Source: an uncultured Methanobrevibacter sp. (lineage in GTDB: Archaea; Methanobacteriota; Methanobacteria; Methanobacteriales; Methanobacteriaceae). From it: DNA of 64,000 bases. The stretch is taken from assembly GCA_900319985.1 (NCBI GenBank), contig ONQL01000003.1:1-64000 (forward strand), written 5' to 3'. Below, in pieces: positions 36,852 to 47,300 of the stretch. Under the pieces are notes generated by a model that did no database searches, was not told where the DNA came from, and saw nothing but the letters and a program-made list of their open reading frames with translations. A program made the position numbers and the translations under genes. Positions within the stretch are counted from its first letter, which is position 1; each line of letters begins with the position of its first letter.

Positions 36852-37868
36852 TTAATCGATGTTTAAAGGCAAATCACCAATGACATTACCTTTCTTGGAA
36901 ATACTGACAGTATCTTCAAGACGAACTCCGAATTCTCCTTCCAGATATATTCCGGGTTCAACAGTTATCACCATACCCTCTTCAATAATTGTTTTATCAC
37001 GAGGTGAAAAACCAGGAGTTTCATGAATATCCAGTCCTAAACTGTGGCCAGTGGAGTGAATGAACTTATCGCCATAGCCATATTCATCAATAATATCTCG
37101 TGCAACCTTATCAACTTCACAACATTCCATTCCAGGTTTAATTGCATTTATGGCTTTGTCATGTGCTTCAGCCACAATATCCCAAATTTCATGTTGTCCT
37201 TCGGTATAAACCATCGTACGAGTATTGTCAGAACAATACCCCTCAAAAATAGCTCCCCAATCAATCAATATCGGTTGGGACAGTTTTTTAGCCTCAGGAA
37301 TTGCATGAGGCAAACTTGATGAAGCACCGCTTGTGACAATACTATCAAAGGATTCCTTATCAGCACCATTTTCAATCATATGGCGAACCAAATCAAAAGC
37401 CACTTCTTTTTCAGTATTTTGATTGTTTAGAATGTCCAACTGTAAAAATGATTTTTGAGCAATTTCAGTTGCTTTGGTGATTTTTACAATCTCTTCAGGA
37501 GTTTTTATCATTCTTTGCTTATCTATGTATGTTTTGGAATCAATTTTGAAATCGTCCCTAAATCTAACATAAGTACTGAAGGGCAACATTGGCTCAATAG
37601 CTAAACTTTTAATTCCTTCTTCTTTTAGCTCTTTAATCATGACATCATATGATTCATATTCTTTTGTTTCAATTGAAGAATTGTTTTTAGCCAATTCCAT
37701 ATCCATTCCAGAAGCGTAGATAACGGGATTGTCTTTAATTACACAAAATGCAAAGCTGGTTGGCTTATAACCGGAAATATATTCAACATTAGTAAATCCA
37801 GTCAATAAATAAGCATCAAAATCGTCGTTTTTTAAATCTTTTAAAATGTTATCAATATGTAAGTCCAT
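36852..37868 (-). CDS. M24 family Xaa-Pro peptidase
   Basis: 338 residues from the ATG at 37868. The five metal ligands are visible: aspartates in ILIDWGAIFEGYCSDNTRTM, histidine in HSTGHSLGLDIHETPG, and glutamates in ITVEPGIYLEGEFGVRLEDT. The creatinase-like N-terminal domain is shorter than in aminopeptidase P. An open frame continues upstream into the divergent gene but has no family similarity. The start lies about 25 bases from a palindromic TATA box, so the mRNA is probably leaderless. Confidence 0.92.
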   Translation of the reverse strand: MDLHIDNILKDLKNDDFDAYLLTGFTNVEYISGYKPTSFAFCVIKDNPVIYASGMDMELAKNNSSIETKEYESYDVMIKELKEEGIKSLAIEPMLPFSTYVRFRDDFKIDSKTYIDKQRMIKTPEEIVKITKATEIAQKSFLQLDILNNQNTEKEVAFDLVRHMIENGADKESFDSIVTSGASSSLPHAIPEAKKLSQPILIDWGAIFEGYCSDNTRTMVYTEGQHEIWDIVAEAHDKAINAIKPGMECCEVDKVARDIIDEYGYGDKFIHSTGHSLGLDIHETPGFSPRDKTIIEEGMVITVEPGIYLEGEFGVRLEDTVSISKKGNVIGDLPLNID

Positions 37869-37887
37869 GATTAATATTAGAAAAAAC

Positions 37888-37899
37888 TTTATATATAAA
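37888..37899. promoter_or_regulatory. Palindromic TATA box shared by divergent M24 and site-2 protease genes
   Basis: TTTATATATAAA is a perfect 12-bp palindrome whose centre is about 25 bases from both ATG starts (37868 on the minus strand, 37918 on the plus strand). Archaeal TATA boxes lie about 26 bases before the start site, so both transcripts would begin at their ATG. No other TATA-like element fits in the 49-base gap. Confidence 0.6.
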
Positions 37900-37917
37900 A
37901 TTAGATATTTTAAAATT

Positions 37918-38559
37918 ATGTTTAAAGTTACAGCTAGTGAAATAAGAGATTTGATTATTGCATTTCTTGTTATCTCCCTAAGTTTTGGAATCGCAAATAC
38001 TGGAAGAGACATGAACGCTTTAATAACCATTCTTCCACCAATCATGGTAGGAGTAGGGCTTGGTTTTATCCTACACGAATTGGGACATAAATTCGTGTCA
38101 ATGAAATATGGATACTGGGCAGAATTCAAATTATGGCCACAAGGATTAATATTTGCGCTCATCACTTCATTTTTCGGATTCGTATTTGCAGCTCCCGGAG
38201 CAGTATACACATATGCAAACTATATGACTGATGAAATTAACGGTAAAATATCCCTCGCAGGACCAATTGTAAACATTATTCTTGCCATAGTCTTTTTAAT
38301 TATTGCAACAATAGTATATCGTTCTGCATTTACTTCACAAACATCTCTTTTAATATTTGTAATATGTTCCCTCGGTTATTCAATTAACAGTTTTTTAGCT
38401 GCATTCAACTTATTACCAATTGGAAACCTTGACGGATCAAAAGTAATGAGATGGAACATTGGAATTTGGTTTGTTACAATAGCCATTGCCGGAATTATGA
38501 CCGCATTATCCATGACAATGGGTGTTGAAAACATGGTGAGAATAATAATAGGATTTTAG
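37918..38559 (+). CDS. Site-2 protease family membrane metallopeptidase (M50)
   Basis: 213 residues with about six membrane helices. The zinc motif is LHELGHKFVSMKYGYW (HExxH) and the third-ligand motif NLLPIGNLDGSKVM. It cleaves within membranes. It has no ribosome site and is probably leaderless. Three bases separate it from the YcaO gene, so the three genes 37918-40421 look like one transcript. Confidence 0.9.
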   Translation: MFKVTASEIRDLIIAFLVISLSFGIANTGRDMNALITILPPIMVGVGLGFILHELGHKFVSMKYGYWAEFKLWPQGLIFALITSFFGFVFAAPGAVYTYANYMTDEINGKISLAGPIVNIILAIVFLIIATIVYRSAFTSQTSLLIFVICSLGYSINSFLAAFNLLPIGNLDGSKVMRWNIGIWFVTIAIAGIMTALSMTMGVENMVRIIIGF

Positions 38560-38562
38560 AAT

Positions 38563-39765
38563 ATGAAAGAAGAAATTACATACTTTACAGGTACCCATAG
38601 AGTAATTGCTCCAAAACAAACTATTGAAAACAACAAAGAAAAACTAAAGATGGCAGGAATTACTCGTATTGCCGACATTACTGATTTAGATAGGATAGGC
38701 CTTCCAATTTATACTGCTATCAGACCTACTGCGGAAGACGGTGCAATCAGCATTTATGGTGGAAAAGGCATTACAAAAGATCATGCAAAAGCATCTGCAA
38801 TGATGGAAGGCTTTGAGAGATATTCAGCTGAAAGACAAGAAAGTGATGAAAGCATCATATGCAATTTAACTGAGATTGAAGAATACGGAGAATATATTGA
38901 CCCTAAAACCTTAAATTTACCTAATGAATTTGAAAAAAAAGATATTAGTGATTTTAGACTCGAATGGAACAAATGTAAAGACATAATATCTGAAAAAGAG
39001 TATTACCTCCCAACCAATGCAATTTTTCATCCATACATTCCAAAAGAAACAACACAAAGTCTATTCAAGTCCAATACCAATGGGCTGGCCTCAGGAAATA
39101 TTCTGGAAGAAGCAATATTGCATGGAATGTTTGAAGTGATTGAAAGGGATGCATGGAGCATATTTGAGTTGACCCATAAAAACTATGCACAAATTGACAT
39201 AGACAGTATCGAAAGTGAAGTTATTAAAGACATAATAGATAAATTCGAAAACAACGGAATAAAAATCAAATTAATGGATTTTACTGCAGACATCAAAATT
39301 CCAACAATTGCTGCTTCAGCCGACGACACAGTCACCAAAGATGCGGGACTTTTAACACTAGGAATTGGAACCCATCTCGATCCAGAGGTTGCAATTCTAA
39401 GAGCACTCACAGAAGTAGCCCAAAGTAGAGCAACACAAATAAATGGAGCTCGTGAAGATACAGTCAGAGCAGATTTTGCTCGTGAAGCAGGTTACGAAAG
39501 AATGAAGCGCATTAACAAGTTCTACTTTAAAGATGAAGAGGAACAAATTAAATTATCAGATATTGAAAATAAAAGTACATCCTCCATTACAGAAGACATT
39601 GAAATCGTTAAAAATGAATTAATAGCTAATGACATTAAACAAATATTATATTCCGATTTGACAAGACCTGAAATAGATGTTAGTGTAGTAAGAGTCATTA
39701 TTCCTGAAATGGAACTTTATGCAATTGACAAAACAAGAGCAGGTTATAGATTTTTAAAAGTATGA
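38563..39765 (+). CDS. ycaO: YcaO-type McrA-glycine thioamidation enzyme
   Basis: 400 residues of the YcaO superfamily. It activates a backbone amide with ATP, here to make the thioglycine of methyl-coenzyme M reductase subunit McrA. ATP-binding residues fall in MMEGFERYSAERQ and EVIERDAWSIFEL, and ILRALTEVAQSRATQINGAR carries the last conserved part. The TfuA partner follows with an ATGA overlap, the arrangement known for this pathway in methanogens. Confidence 0.93.
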   Translation: MKEEITYFTGTHRVIAPKQTIENNKEKLKMAGITRIADITDLDRIGLPIYTAIRPTAEDGAISIYGGKGITKDHAKASAMMEGFERYSAERQESDESIICNLTEIEEYGEYIDPKTLNLPNEFEKKDISDFRLEWNKCKDIISEKEYYLPTNAIFHPYIPKETTQSLFKSNTNGLASGNILEEAILHGMFEVIERDAWSIFELTHKNYAQIDIDSIESEVIKDIIDKFENNGIKIKLMDFTADIKIPTIAASADDTVTKDAGLLTLGIGTHLDPEVAILRALTEVAQSRATQINGAREDTVRADFAREAGYERMKRINKFYFKDEEEQIKLSDIENKSTSSITEDIEIVKNELIANDIKQILYSDLTRPEIDVSVVRVIIPEMELYAIDKTRAGYRFLKV

Positions 39766-40421
39766 TTAAAATGGTAAAGATTATAATTTATGCAGGATTA
39801 TCACTTCCATTTGATGAAGCAAAAGAGATATTGGACAGTTTTGGTGATGTGGAAGTAATATATAAACGACCAATCAAAAGAGGAGATTTAAATATTGCTT
39901 TAAAAGAAAAACCTGACATTATTGGCATAATTGACGGAGTATTTCACCAAAATTCTGCAGTTGGACATAAAGAAATTCTTACTGTAATCAAATCAGGAAT
40001 AAAAGTGTTCGGATCATCAAGTATGGGTGCATTGAGAGCATCTGAACTAGACACATTAGGAATGGAAGGTATAGGATATTGCTATGAACAATATGCTACA
40101 GGAATAATAGATTCAGACGATGACGTTGCAGTGATGCTTGATAGTGAAACTTTAGAACCGCTTTCAGTTCCGCTAATAAATATGCGATACGTATTTTCAA
40201 ATGCTGCAAATGAAAAGATTATAACAGAAAATGAAAAAGAAGAGTTGCTCAGCATCGCTAAAAAAACATATTATCCAAAAAGGAATTATGCATCAATATT
40301 AAACGAATCTGATTTGGAAGACAATAAAAAAGAGAATTTAATAAATTTTATCCGTGAAAGCAAAGACATTAAAAAAGAAGATGCCAAATCATTACTAAAA
40401 CACATCAAATCAATAATATAA
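39762..40421 (+). CDS. tfuA: TfuA-related McrA-glycine thioamidation protein
   Basis: 219 residues with the TfuA core IKVFGSSSMGALRASELDTL and GMEGIGYCYEQYATGIID. TfuA is thought to deliver sulfide or to support the YcaO enzyme in McrA thioamidation. ATG at 39762 overlaps the ycaO stop; an internal ATG at 39771 is an alternative. A T-rich tract (about 40430-40440) follows and may end the transcript. Confidence 0.93.
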   Translation: MIKMVKIIIYAGLSLPFDEAKEILDSFGDVEVIYKRPIKRGDLNIALKEKPDIIGIIDGVFHQNSAVGHKEILTVIKSGIKVFGSSSMGALRASELDTLGMEGIGYCYEQYATGIIDSDDDVAVMLDSETLEPLSVPLINMRYVFSNAANEKIITENEKEELLSIAKKTYYPKRNYASILNESDLEDNKKENLINFIRESKDIKKEDAKSLLKHIKSII

Positions 40422-40600
40422 AAATTCTATTTTTTTCTAAAATAATATACGTGTCATAAGACAAATTATTGAATTAATAAAATAACCTAACTTTAAATAA
40501 AAAATCAATCAAATAAAATAAAAAAGATATTAGAAACTACCTTTAAATTAATCATAAATTCAAAATAAATAAAGATAATTTCTTAGGGAAAATAAAAAAA

Positions 40601-41056
40601 TCAATTCTTCATTTCCTTATATTTTTTTAAAACAATGTCGGGAGTTTCGATACTCTGATTGAAAGATACAGAGAATTCTTTAGGTTCAAAATCATCAGGA
40701 ACTTTTCTAAGTCCCTGCAATGAAATAACCTCACTATCAATTTTAAATCCAACACCGTCAGCATCGACACTGATTAGATTGATTTCCATTTCGGAAGCTT
40801 CATCCAATACCTGATTGGCTTTAACATCATATTTTAGATTTAAAATCTTGTGAGGAATAATCTCATTAATAGTCCTTTTAATTACTGAATCGAAAAGTTC
40901 TAAAAATTTTTTAGCAGGTGGCAAGTTATTAACCCACCAATAAGTGATTACTGAGTTAATGATAATATCATGTTCAGCCAAATCATCATAAAATCTTGCA
41001 CGAACACTAACACCACTATCATTAACTTTAACAATCAAAACCGGACTAACACCCAT
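40601..41056 (-). CDS. Conserved hypothetical protein
   Basis: 151 residues, soluble, with no motif I recognise (MGVSPVLIVKVNDSGVSVRA, ITYWWVNNLPPAKKFLELFD). GTGAT lies 3 bases before the ATG. It follows the four-CBS gene by 10 bases on the same strand and is probably co-transcribed. Likely a Methanobacteriales-specific protein. Confidence 0.7.
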   Translation of the reverse strand: MGVSPVLIVKVNDSGVSVRARFYDDLAEHDIIINSVITYWWVNNLPPAKKFLELFDSVIKRTINEIIPHKILNLKYDVKANQVLDEASEMEINLISVDADGVGFKIDSEVISLQGLRKVPDDFEPKEFSVSFNQSIETPDIVLKKYKEMKN

Positions 41057-41066
41057 TATATCACAA

Positions 41067-41906
41067 TTATTCTACTAATGCTCTAATCAAATCACTAGCT
41101 CTGACAAGACCAACCAAATCCCCTTCAACACCGATAACAGGGATTTGTTCGATATTTAATGATTTCATTTTTTTAGCACAATCAGTAACTTTAGTTTTGG
41201 AGTTAGCTACTTCTACATTGCCAACCGCAACATCGCCAACAACTTTATCTGTGAATTTCAAGTGGTTTTTCTCAATATATAATACAGAAGTACTATCCCA
41301 TGACCATTTGTCACCTTCAGTACCGACTGTGGAACTGTGTTCACTTCTTTCAGAAATGATTTCGATTTCGGAAATGAAATCAGTTTCGGTTAAAATACCT
41401 GCCAATTTAGCATCATTATCAAGAGCCAATACAGATTTTAAACCAAATTGATTCATAGTTTCGAATGCGACATTTAATGGGGCATTAACCCAAGTAGTCG
41501 GAACGGTAGTAATCATATAATTTTCAACTGCATCATCAACATTAACTTTAGTTAATGCTTTGGATACCAAATCGAAAGAAGTAATTATACCCACTAGTTC
41601 CCCTTCATCAGTAACAACCGGAACTCTTCTAACGTTATTATCAATCATAACACATGCTGCATTAGTTACATCATCATCAGGACTAACAGTGACTAAATTC
41701 CTACTCATCAACATAGCAATTTGTTCTTCATCAGGATTATTAATTAAATCTGAACGTGTAATAACACCTACCAATACATTAGTGTCTTCTTTTACTACTG
41801 GAAGTACTGCTTTATTTTCTTTTCTCATTAAGTCTAAAACTTTTTCCCTGTTTCCAGGTACGGAAACACTAACTACATTTTTAGACATGGTTCTTTTGAC
41901 TAACAT
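41067..41906 (-). CDS. Four-CBS-domain protein
   Basis: 279 residues made of four CBS motifs: about 1-58 (MSKNVVSVSVPGNREKVLDL), 60-122 (NLVTVSPDDDVTNAACVMID), 125-190 (VPTTWVNAPLNVAFETMNQF) and 215-279 (VTDCAKKMKSLNIEQIPVIG). CBS pairs bind adenine nucleotides or S-adenosylmethionine and act as sensors. Start at 41906 with GGTGTT upstream. No enzymatic domain is attached. Confidence 0.9.
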   Translation of the reverse strand: MLVKRTMSKNVVSVSVPGNREKVLDLMRKENKAVLPVVKEDTNVLVGVITRSDLINNPDEEQIAMLMSRNLVTVSPDDDVTNAACVMIDNNVRRVPVVTDEGELVGIITSFDLVSKALTKVNVDDAVENYMITTVPTTWVNAPLNVAFETMNQFGLKSVLALDNDAKLAGILTETDFISEIEIISERSEHSSTVGTEGDKWSWDSTSVLYIEKNHLKFTDKVVGDVAVGNVEVANSKTKVTDCAKKMKSLNIEQIPVIGVEGDLVGLVRASDLIRALVE

Positions 41907-41950
41907 AAAAAACACCTATATTAAATAATATGAATCAATAAGGTAGAAAA

Positions 41951-42376
41951 TTAATGCACTACAAGTACCGCGCATTTAGCAGAGTTTACAACCTTATCTG
42001 CTACACTACCCATAATAAATCTATCGAAGCCAGACTTACCTGAACTTCCCATAACAATTAGATCAACTTGTTCTTCAGCAGCTACATCTAAAATAACTCT
42101 TGCTGGAGAACCTTCACGAATAACATGATTCATTTTTATATCATCTTCATTTAATTTATCGAATTCTTCAAGATTTTCATGTGATCGTTCATTTAATATT
42201 TGATTTAACTGGTACACTTCATCATCTAATGGAAGTCCGTTAACAAAATTATTTTCAGTGACGCTTACAGCAATTATTTCAGCTCCACTAACTTTAGCTA
42301 AGAACAAAGCATGTTTTTGTGCTTTTTTAGCAAATTCTGACCCATCTGTTGGGACCAATATTTTTTTATACATCAT
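41951..42376 (-). CDS. Universal stress protein (UspA family)
   Basis: 141 residues: MYKKILVPTDGSEFAKKAQK at the start and the ATP-binding motif VMGSSGKSGFDRFIMGSVAD (G-x2-G-x9-G-S) near the C-terminus, so it is of the ATP-binding class. GGGAG precedes ATGs at 42376 and 42373. It lies upstream of the CBS gene on the same strand; stress-related nucleotide sensing is plausible for both. Confidence 0.9.
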   Translation of the reverse strand: MMYKKILVPTDGSEFAKKAQKHALFLAKVSGAEIIAVSVTENNFVNGLPLDDEVYQLNQILNERSHENLEEFDKLNEDDIKMNHVIREGSPARVILDVAAEEQVDLIVMGSSGKSGFDRFIMGSVADKVVNSAKCAVLVVH

Positions 42377-42415
42377 TAACATCTCCCAATATAATATATG
42401 AATTCAATCATGATA

Positions 42416-43570
42416 CTATATGTTAATTTTTTTATTTATGATATATAATATATTTTTCGATTCACACCTATTTATCATATTTAAGTAAGGATTAATAGAA
42501 AAAGAATTTGACACAATAAACTCTGCAGATTCACCCACAGAAATTGTTGATTTTTTAACAAGGTCATTAATTTTATTACAGCATACATTAGTTGTAGCCA
42601 TCTGCAACAATTGTTTTGGATTCAAATAGTTTTTATAGTAAATAGACATTAACTTTAAGCTGAATTCCAACTCCCGAAACATATTTGGAGAATTAAGCAT
42701 CACATTATCCGTTCCAATCAAAGGTTTAATGCCCATATCCAACATCTTATTTAGAGGAACAACACCTACATTCAAAGTCGCATTAGCCCTCGGACAAACG
42801 ACAACATTCTGATTTGATTTTGAAACCGAATCCAAATCATCGAACTTTGGATTGGTTAAATGAACTAACTGATCAAAATCAGATTCGACACCTCGAGCAA
42901 TTTCAGTTTTATCAAATTTATCGAAAGACTCCAATTGATTAGATTCAGATTCCGCAACATGAATGGATGATATTTTATCCTGATTATTGCACTCATCAAC
43001 AATAATCCTTGCAACATCATCAGTGACTTCACCAAAACCGCTTGGAGCAATACCGTCAGCAATCCTTAAAAGTTTGCGAACGGCTTTTTTAACTTTTTTC
43101 AAATCAGGATCATCACCATAAAAACTGTCATCCCGGCCCAAAATAATTGGCTTGATAGGGATTTCTGCAGAAGCCTTTTTTAAAAGCTTAACACCATTTA
43201 TTCCCCCTTCGCGATAATCGATGAAATGAGTGATACCATTTTGAACCATTTCCCACATCGTATCCATCATAGCGGATATTAAAACTTCATCATCCACATT
43301 AGCCAAAGCTTTATGTTTTACACCGTTAGGAGGTTTTACCATTTCACTTAATGATAATGAATAACCCTCATCTTTGATAATCGAATCGCCAATGTGCATA
43401 TGTGCATTGATAAATGAAGGACATACAACCGCACCATCAACATCGATAATTTTACCTTCCCTAGAATCTTTTCCAATTTCCACTATTTTACCATCATCAA
43501 CGACAATATTTTCTTTTTTTAAAGTCAAATCATGGCCTTTTAATATGATTCCATTAGCTATAGTAAACAT
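42416..43570 (-). CDS. Amidohydrolase/deaminase superfamily protein
   Basis: 384-residue metal-dependent hydrolase resembling cytosine/adenosine-type deaminases. Metal ligands are FINAHMHIGDS (histidines 57 and 59), HVAESES (about 205) and IGTDNVMLNS (aspartate about 290). A small beta domain flanks the barrel (MFTIANGIILKGHDLTLKKE). The usual further histidine appears in DQLVHLTNPK. Substrate unknown; a purine- or pterin-like compound is possible. Confidence 0.85.
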   Translation of the reverse strand: MFTIANGIILKGHDLTLKKENIVVDDGKIVEIGKDSREGKIIDVDGAVVCPSFINAHMHIGDSIIKDEGYSLSLSEMVKPPNGVKHKALANVDDEVLISAMMDTMWEMVQNGITHFIDYREGGINGVKLLKKASAEIPIKPIILGRDDSFYGDDPDLKKVKKAVRKLLRIADGIAPSGFGEVTDDVARIIVDECNNQDKISSIHVAESESNQLESFDKFDKTEIARGVESDFDQLVHLTNPKFDDLDSVSKSNQNVVVCPRANATLNVGVVPLNKMLDMGIKPLIGTDNVMLNSPNMFRELEFSLKLMSIYYKNYLNPKQLLQMATTNVCCNKINDLVKKSTISVGESAEFIVSNSFSINPYLNMINRCESKNILYIINKKINI

Positions 43571-43700
43571 TAAAGGAAAATCTAATTTTTTTAATTAATA
43601 AATTTTATTATACATTAAATTTATTAAATTGAAACAAACAATATTAAATTTAATAGACCAATAAATGATAATTAGCATCTTTTAAATAGGAGATGATTTT

Positions 43701-44285
43701 ATTAATTCTCAAGAAATACGCTATTTTTATAGAAATATTGTGAAAGCTGGAAATATTTACCGAGTAAAGCACAATAACAAGGATTATGGAGAATTTAAAA
43801 AATTATCCGATGCATTATATGAAAGAGATGCGCTATTTTTTTGTAATTTTGACTATGACCTGCTTGTTGAATGTGACTTGGAAAACAAGTATGAAAATAT
43901 GGAATTGCCACCATTTCCTGAAAAACGGCCAAAAGGACGAATTAAAGGAATGCATGTCAATAAAAAGGAAAGAGAAGGAGAAATCCTTTTCAATCATAAG
44001 CTTCGCAAATTTTATATTCAAAGAGGAGATGAAATTGTCGGATATTATGATACAATGACTGAAGCATTCTATTACAAAAAACTACTAATGGACAATGATT
44101 GGGACATTGATGTGCTGAAAACAAATGTAACTGAAAAAATCGAAGTCAATATTAAAATTGATACAACCAAAGAATATAAGGTTAAATTAAATTACTGTCC
44201 AAAATGTAAAAGTAGATTGGACATCAATGCAACAGAATGTCCGTCCTGCGGTATTGACATTAAAGAATATTTATTCAATAATTAA
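43701..44285 (+). CDS. Protein with C-terminal zinc ribbon, unknown function
   Basis: About 194 residues if it starts at ATT 43701, placed 8 bases after GGAG (43689-43692); the first conventional start, GTG at 43740, has no ribosome site. Residues shared by both versions begin KAGNIYRVKHNNKDYGEFKK. Two related halves follow (YGEFKKLSDALYERDALFF and YYDTMTEAFYYKKLLMDNDW), resembling repeats of a small DNA-binding-like fold. The C-terminal ribbon has CPKCKSRLD and CPSCGIDI. Function unknown. Confidence 0.7.
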   Translation: MNSQEIRYFYRNIVKAGNIYRVKHNNKDYGEFKKLSDALYERDALFFCNFDYDLLVECDLENKYENMELPPFPEKRPKGRIKGMHVNKKEREGEILFNHKLRKFYIQRGDEIVGYYDTMTEAFYYKKLLMDNDWDIDVLKTNVTEKIEVNIKIDTTKEYKVKLNYCPKCKSRLDINATECPSCGIDIKEYLFNN

Positions 44286-44302
44286 AAAGAGAGATGAAGA
44301 AT

Positions 44303-47300
44303 TTAATCTCCATCAGTGTATTTATTTAAAGATTTTACATTGATTTCACTATTTTGAACAGCCGGAATTGCATTTAAAACTGCTCTTGCTCCAGCCAATG
44401 TGGTAACATAAGGTATACCGAGTTCAATAGCTAATCTTCTGATGATATAACCATCTTTTGCAGATTGTTTACCTTCGGAAGTGTTAATGATTAAATCAAT
44501 TTCTTTGTTTAGAATTGCATCCCTAATATTAGGGGAGCCTTCTGATACCTTTTTAACTTTTTCAACATCCTTAAGACCTGTTGCATCACCAGTACCTGCA
44601 GTTGCAGCAATTTCAAATCCTAAATTAGCAGCTTTTTCTGCAATAGGTCTGATTTTTTTCTTGTCCTGTTCTTTAACAGTAATGAAAATTTTACCTTCCT
44701 TAGGCAATTCCATTCCCGCTGAAAGCTGTGATTTGTAAAATGCCATCCCATAAGTTTCATCAATACCTATACTTTCACCAGTAGATTTCATTTCAGGACC
44801 TAAAACAGTGTCGGATTCAGGAAGTTTTAAGAATGGGAATACTGATTCTTTAACAGCAACATGGTCAATTTTAATTTCTTTGGTTAAATCAAAGTCTTTT
44901 AATTTGGCACCATTCATAATCCAGGTAGCTACCTTAGCAAGAGGCACACCTATAGCCTTACTTACAAACGGAACTGTCCTACTTGCACGAGGGTTAGCTT
45001 CAATGATATAAACCATTTCCTCATCAAGTTTTACAGCATATTGAATATTCATTAAACCTTTTACATCCAATTCCAATGCTAATTTAGTTGAATTTTCACG
45101 GATAGTATCTAAAATATGTTCAGGAATAGTTTGAGGAGGTATTACACATGCAGAATCTCCTGAATGAACACCAGCTTCTTCAATATGTTCCATAATACCC
45201 GCAATGAATACATCTTCACCATCACATAAGATATCCACATCAAGTTCAATTGCATCTTCCAGGAATTTGTCTACCAAAATAGGATGTTCCGGTGAGACTT
45301 TAACAGCCTCTTTCATATATTCTTCAAGCTCATTATTATCGTAAACAATTTCCATAGCCCTTCCACCAATAACATAGGACGGACGTACAAGAACTGGGAA
45401 AGTGATTTTTTCGGCAATGGATTTAGCTTCATCAAAGGAATTAGCAGTTCCATAAGGTGCCTGATGAATGTGTAACTTTTCTAAAAGTTCAGCGAATAAT
45501 TCTCTGTCTTCAACCCTATCAATACTTTCATAAGGAGTTCCCCATATTTTAACACCAGCATTAGCCAATGGAACTGCCAGATTAATAGAGGTTTGACCAC
45601 CGAATTGAACAATAACACCATCAGGTTTTTCCTGTTCGATAACACCCATTACATCTTCAAAAGTGATCGGTTCAAAGAACAATTTATCAGAAATGTCATA
45701 ATCAGTACTTACGGTCTCAGGGTTATTGTTGATTAAAATTGTTTCAATTCCATCTTCTTTAAGTGCAAGAGAGGAATGTACACAACAGTAATCAAATTCA
45801 ATACCTTGACCGATTCTAATAGGACCGGCACCAAGAATAACAACCTTTTTCTTAGTGGTAGATGTAAGTTCATTACCTGAATCGTAACTGCTGTAATAAT
45901 AAGGAGTTTTAGCTTCAAATTCAGCAGCACAGGTATCTACCATCTTATATGATTGTTTGATGTTGTATCTTGAAAGTAAGTTTCTTACATATTCTTCAGT
46001 TTGGCCAGATAAATCAGCCAATCTTTTATTTGAACAACCCATCTGTTTTGCTTTCCTTAAATAATCTTCATCATCCAGTTTATCTGCAGAAACATCATTT
46101 TCAAAGTTTACAATGTTTCTGATTTTGTATAAGAAGAAATTATCGATATTTGTAAGTTCCCTTATCTTATCGATGTCCATACCATCTTTAATTGCAGAAT
46201 AAATTTGGAAATAAATTAAATCTGTAGGTTTTGATAAATCTTCTTCAGTATATTCGACATATTCAAAACCGTCAAAGCCCATATCAAGTGATCTTAAAGC
46301 TTTCTGGAATGCTTCTTCAAAAGTTCTTCCAATAGCCATTACCTCACCGGTAGCCTTCATCTGGACTCCAACTTCACGTCCGACACCTTTGAATTTGTCA
46401 AATGGCCATCTTGGAATTTTAACAACAATATAATCAATAGCAGGTTCGAAAGAAGCAGGAGTTTCTTTGGTAATGTCATTTTTAATTTCATCCAAAGTCA
46501 ATCCCAAAGCTACTTTTGATGAAATTTTTGCAATAGGATAACCTGTTGCTTTAGATGCAAGTGCACTACTTCTTGATACACGTGGATTTACCTCAATAAC
46601 CTTATATTCATCATTTTCAGGATTTAGTGCAAATTGAATATTACATCCACCGCGAATACCCAATGCTCGGATAATCTTGATTGAAGCGTCACGCATTTTC
46701 TGAATAGTCTCATCACATAGGTTTTGAATTGGAGCTACAACAACACTATCTCCAGTATGGATTCCCATAGGGTCTATGTTTTCCATAGTACATACAATGA
46801 TACAAGTGTCTTCTTTATCCCTCATTACTTCAAATTCAATTTCTTTCCAACCTAAAACAGACTCATCAATGAGAACCTGATTGATGAAACTCATATCCAA
46901 ACCATGAGTAGCAATTTCAATTAGTTCTTCTTCATTGTGAGCTATTCCACCACCAGTTCCACCTAATGTGAAAGCCGGCCTTACAATAACAGGATAACCA
47001 ATTTCCTTAACTGCATCAAGTGCCTCATCAACGCTTTCAACAGCCTGACACTTTGGAATTTCCTCTCCGATTTCTTCCATCAGATTAGCGAATAAATCAC
47101 GGTCCTCGACGTCTTTAATTGTTTGAACATCAGAACCCAATACTTTAATTCCTTCTAATAATCCTAAATCCCCAAGGCCAGTTGCAATATTCAATCCGGT
47201 TTGTCCACCCATTGTTGGTAAAATAGCATCAATATCTTCTTCTTCAATAATTTTTGCAACGACTTCTGGAGTTAATGGTTCTGTGTAAACAGTGTCTGCC

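Noticed and set aside
37869..38210. Extended N-terminus of the M24 peptidase
   Set aside because: The frame runs antisense through the site-2 protease gene and past the TATA box; the protein begins naturally at 37868.
43693..43743. A 16-codon ATG frame ahead of the zinc-ribbon gene, as a leader peptide
   Set aside because: The GGAG touches the ATG with no spacing, so it fits better as the ribosome site of the downstream ATT.
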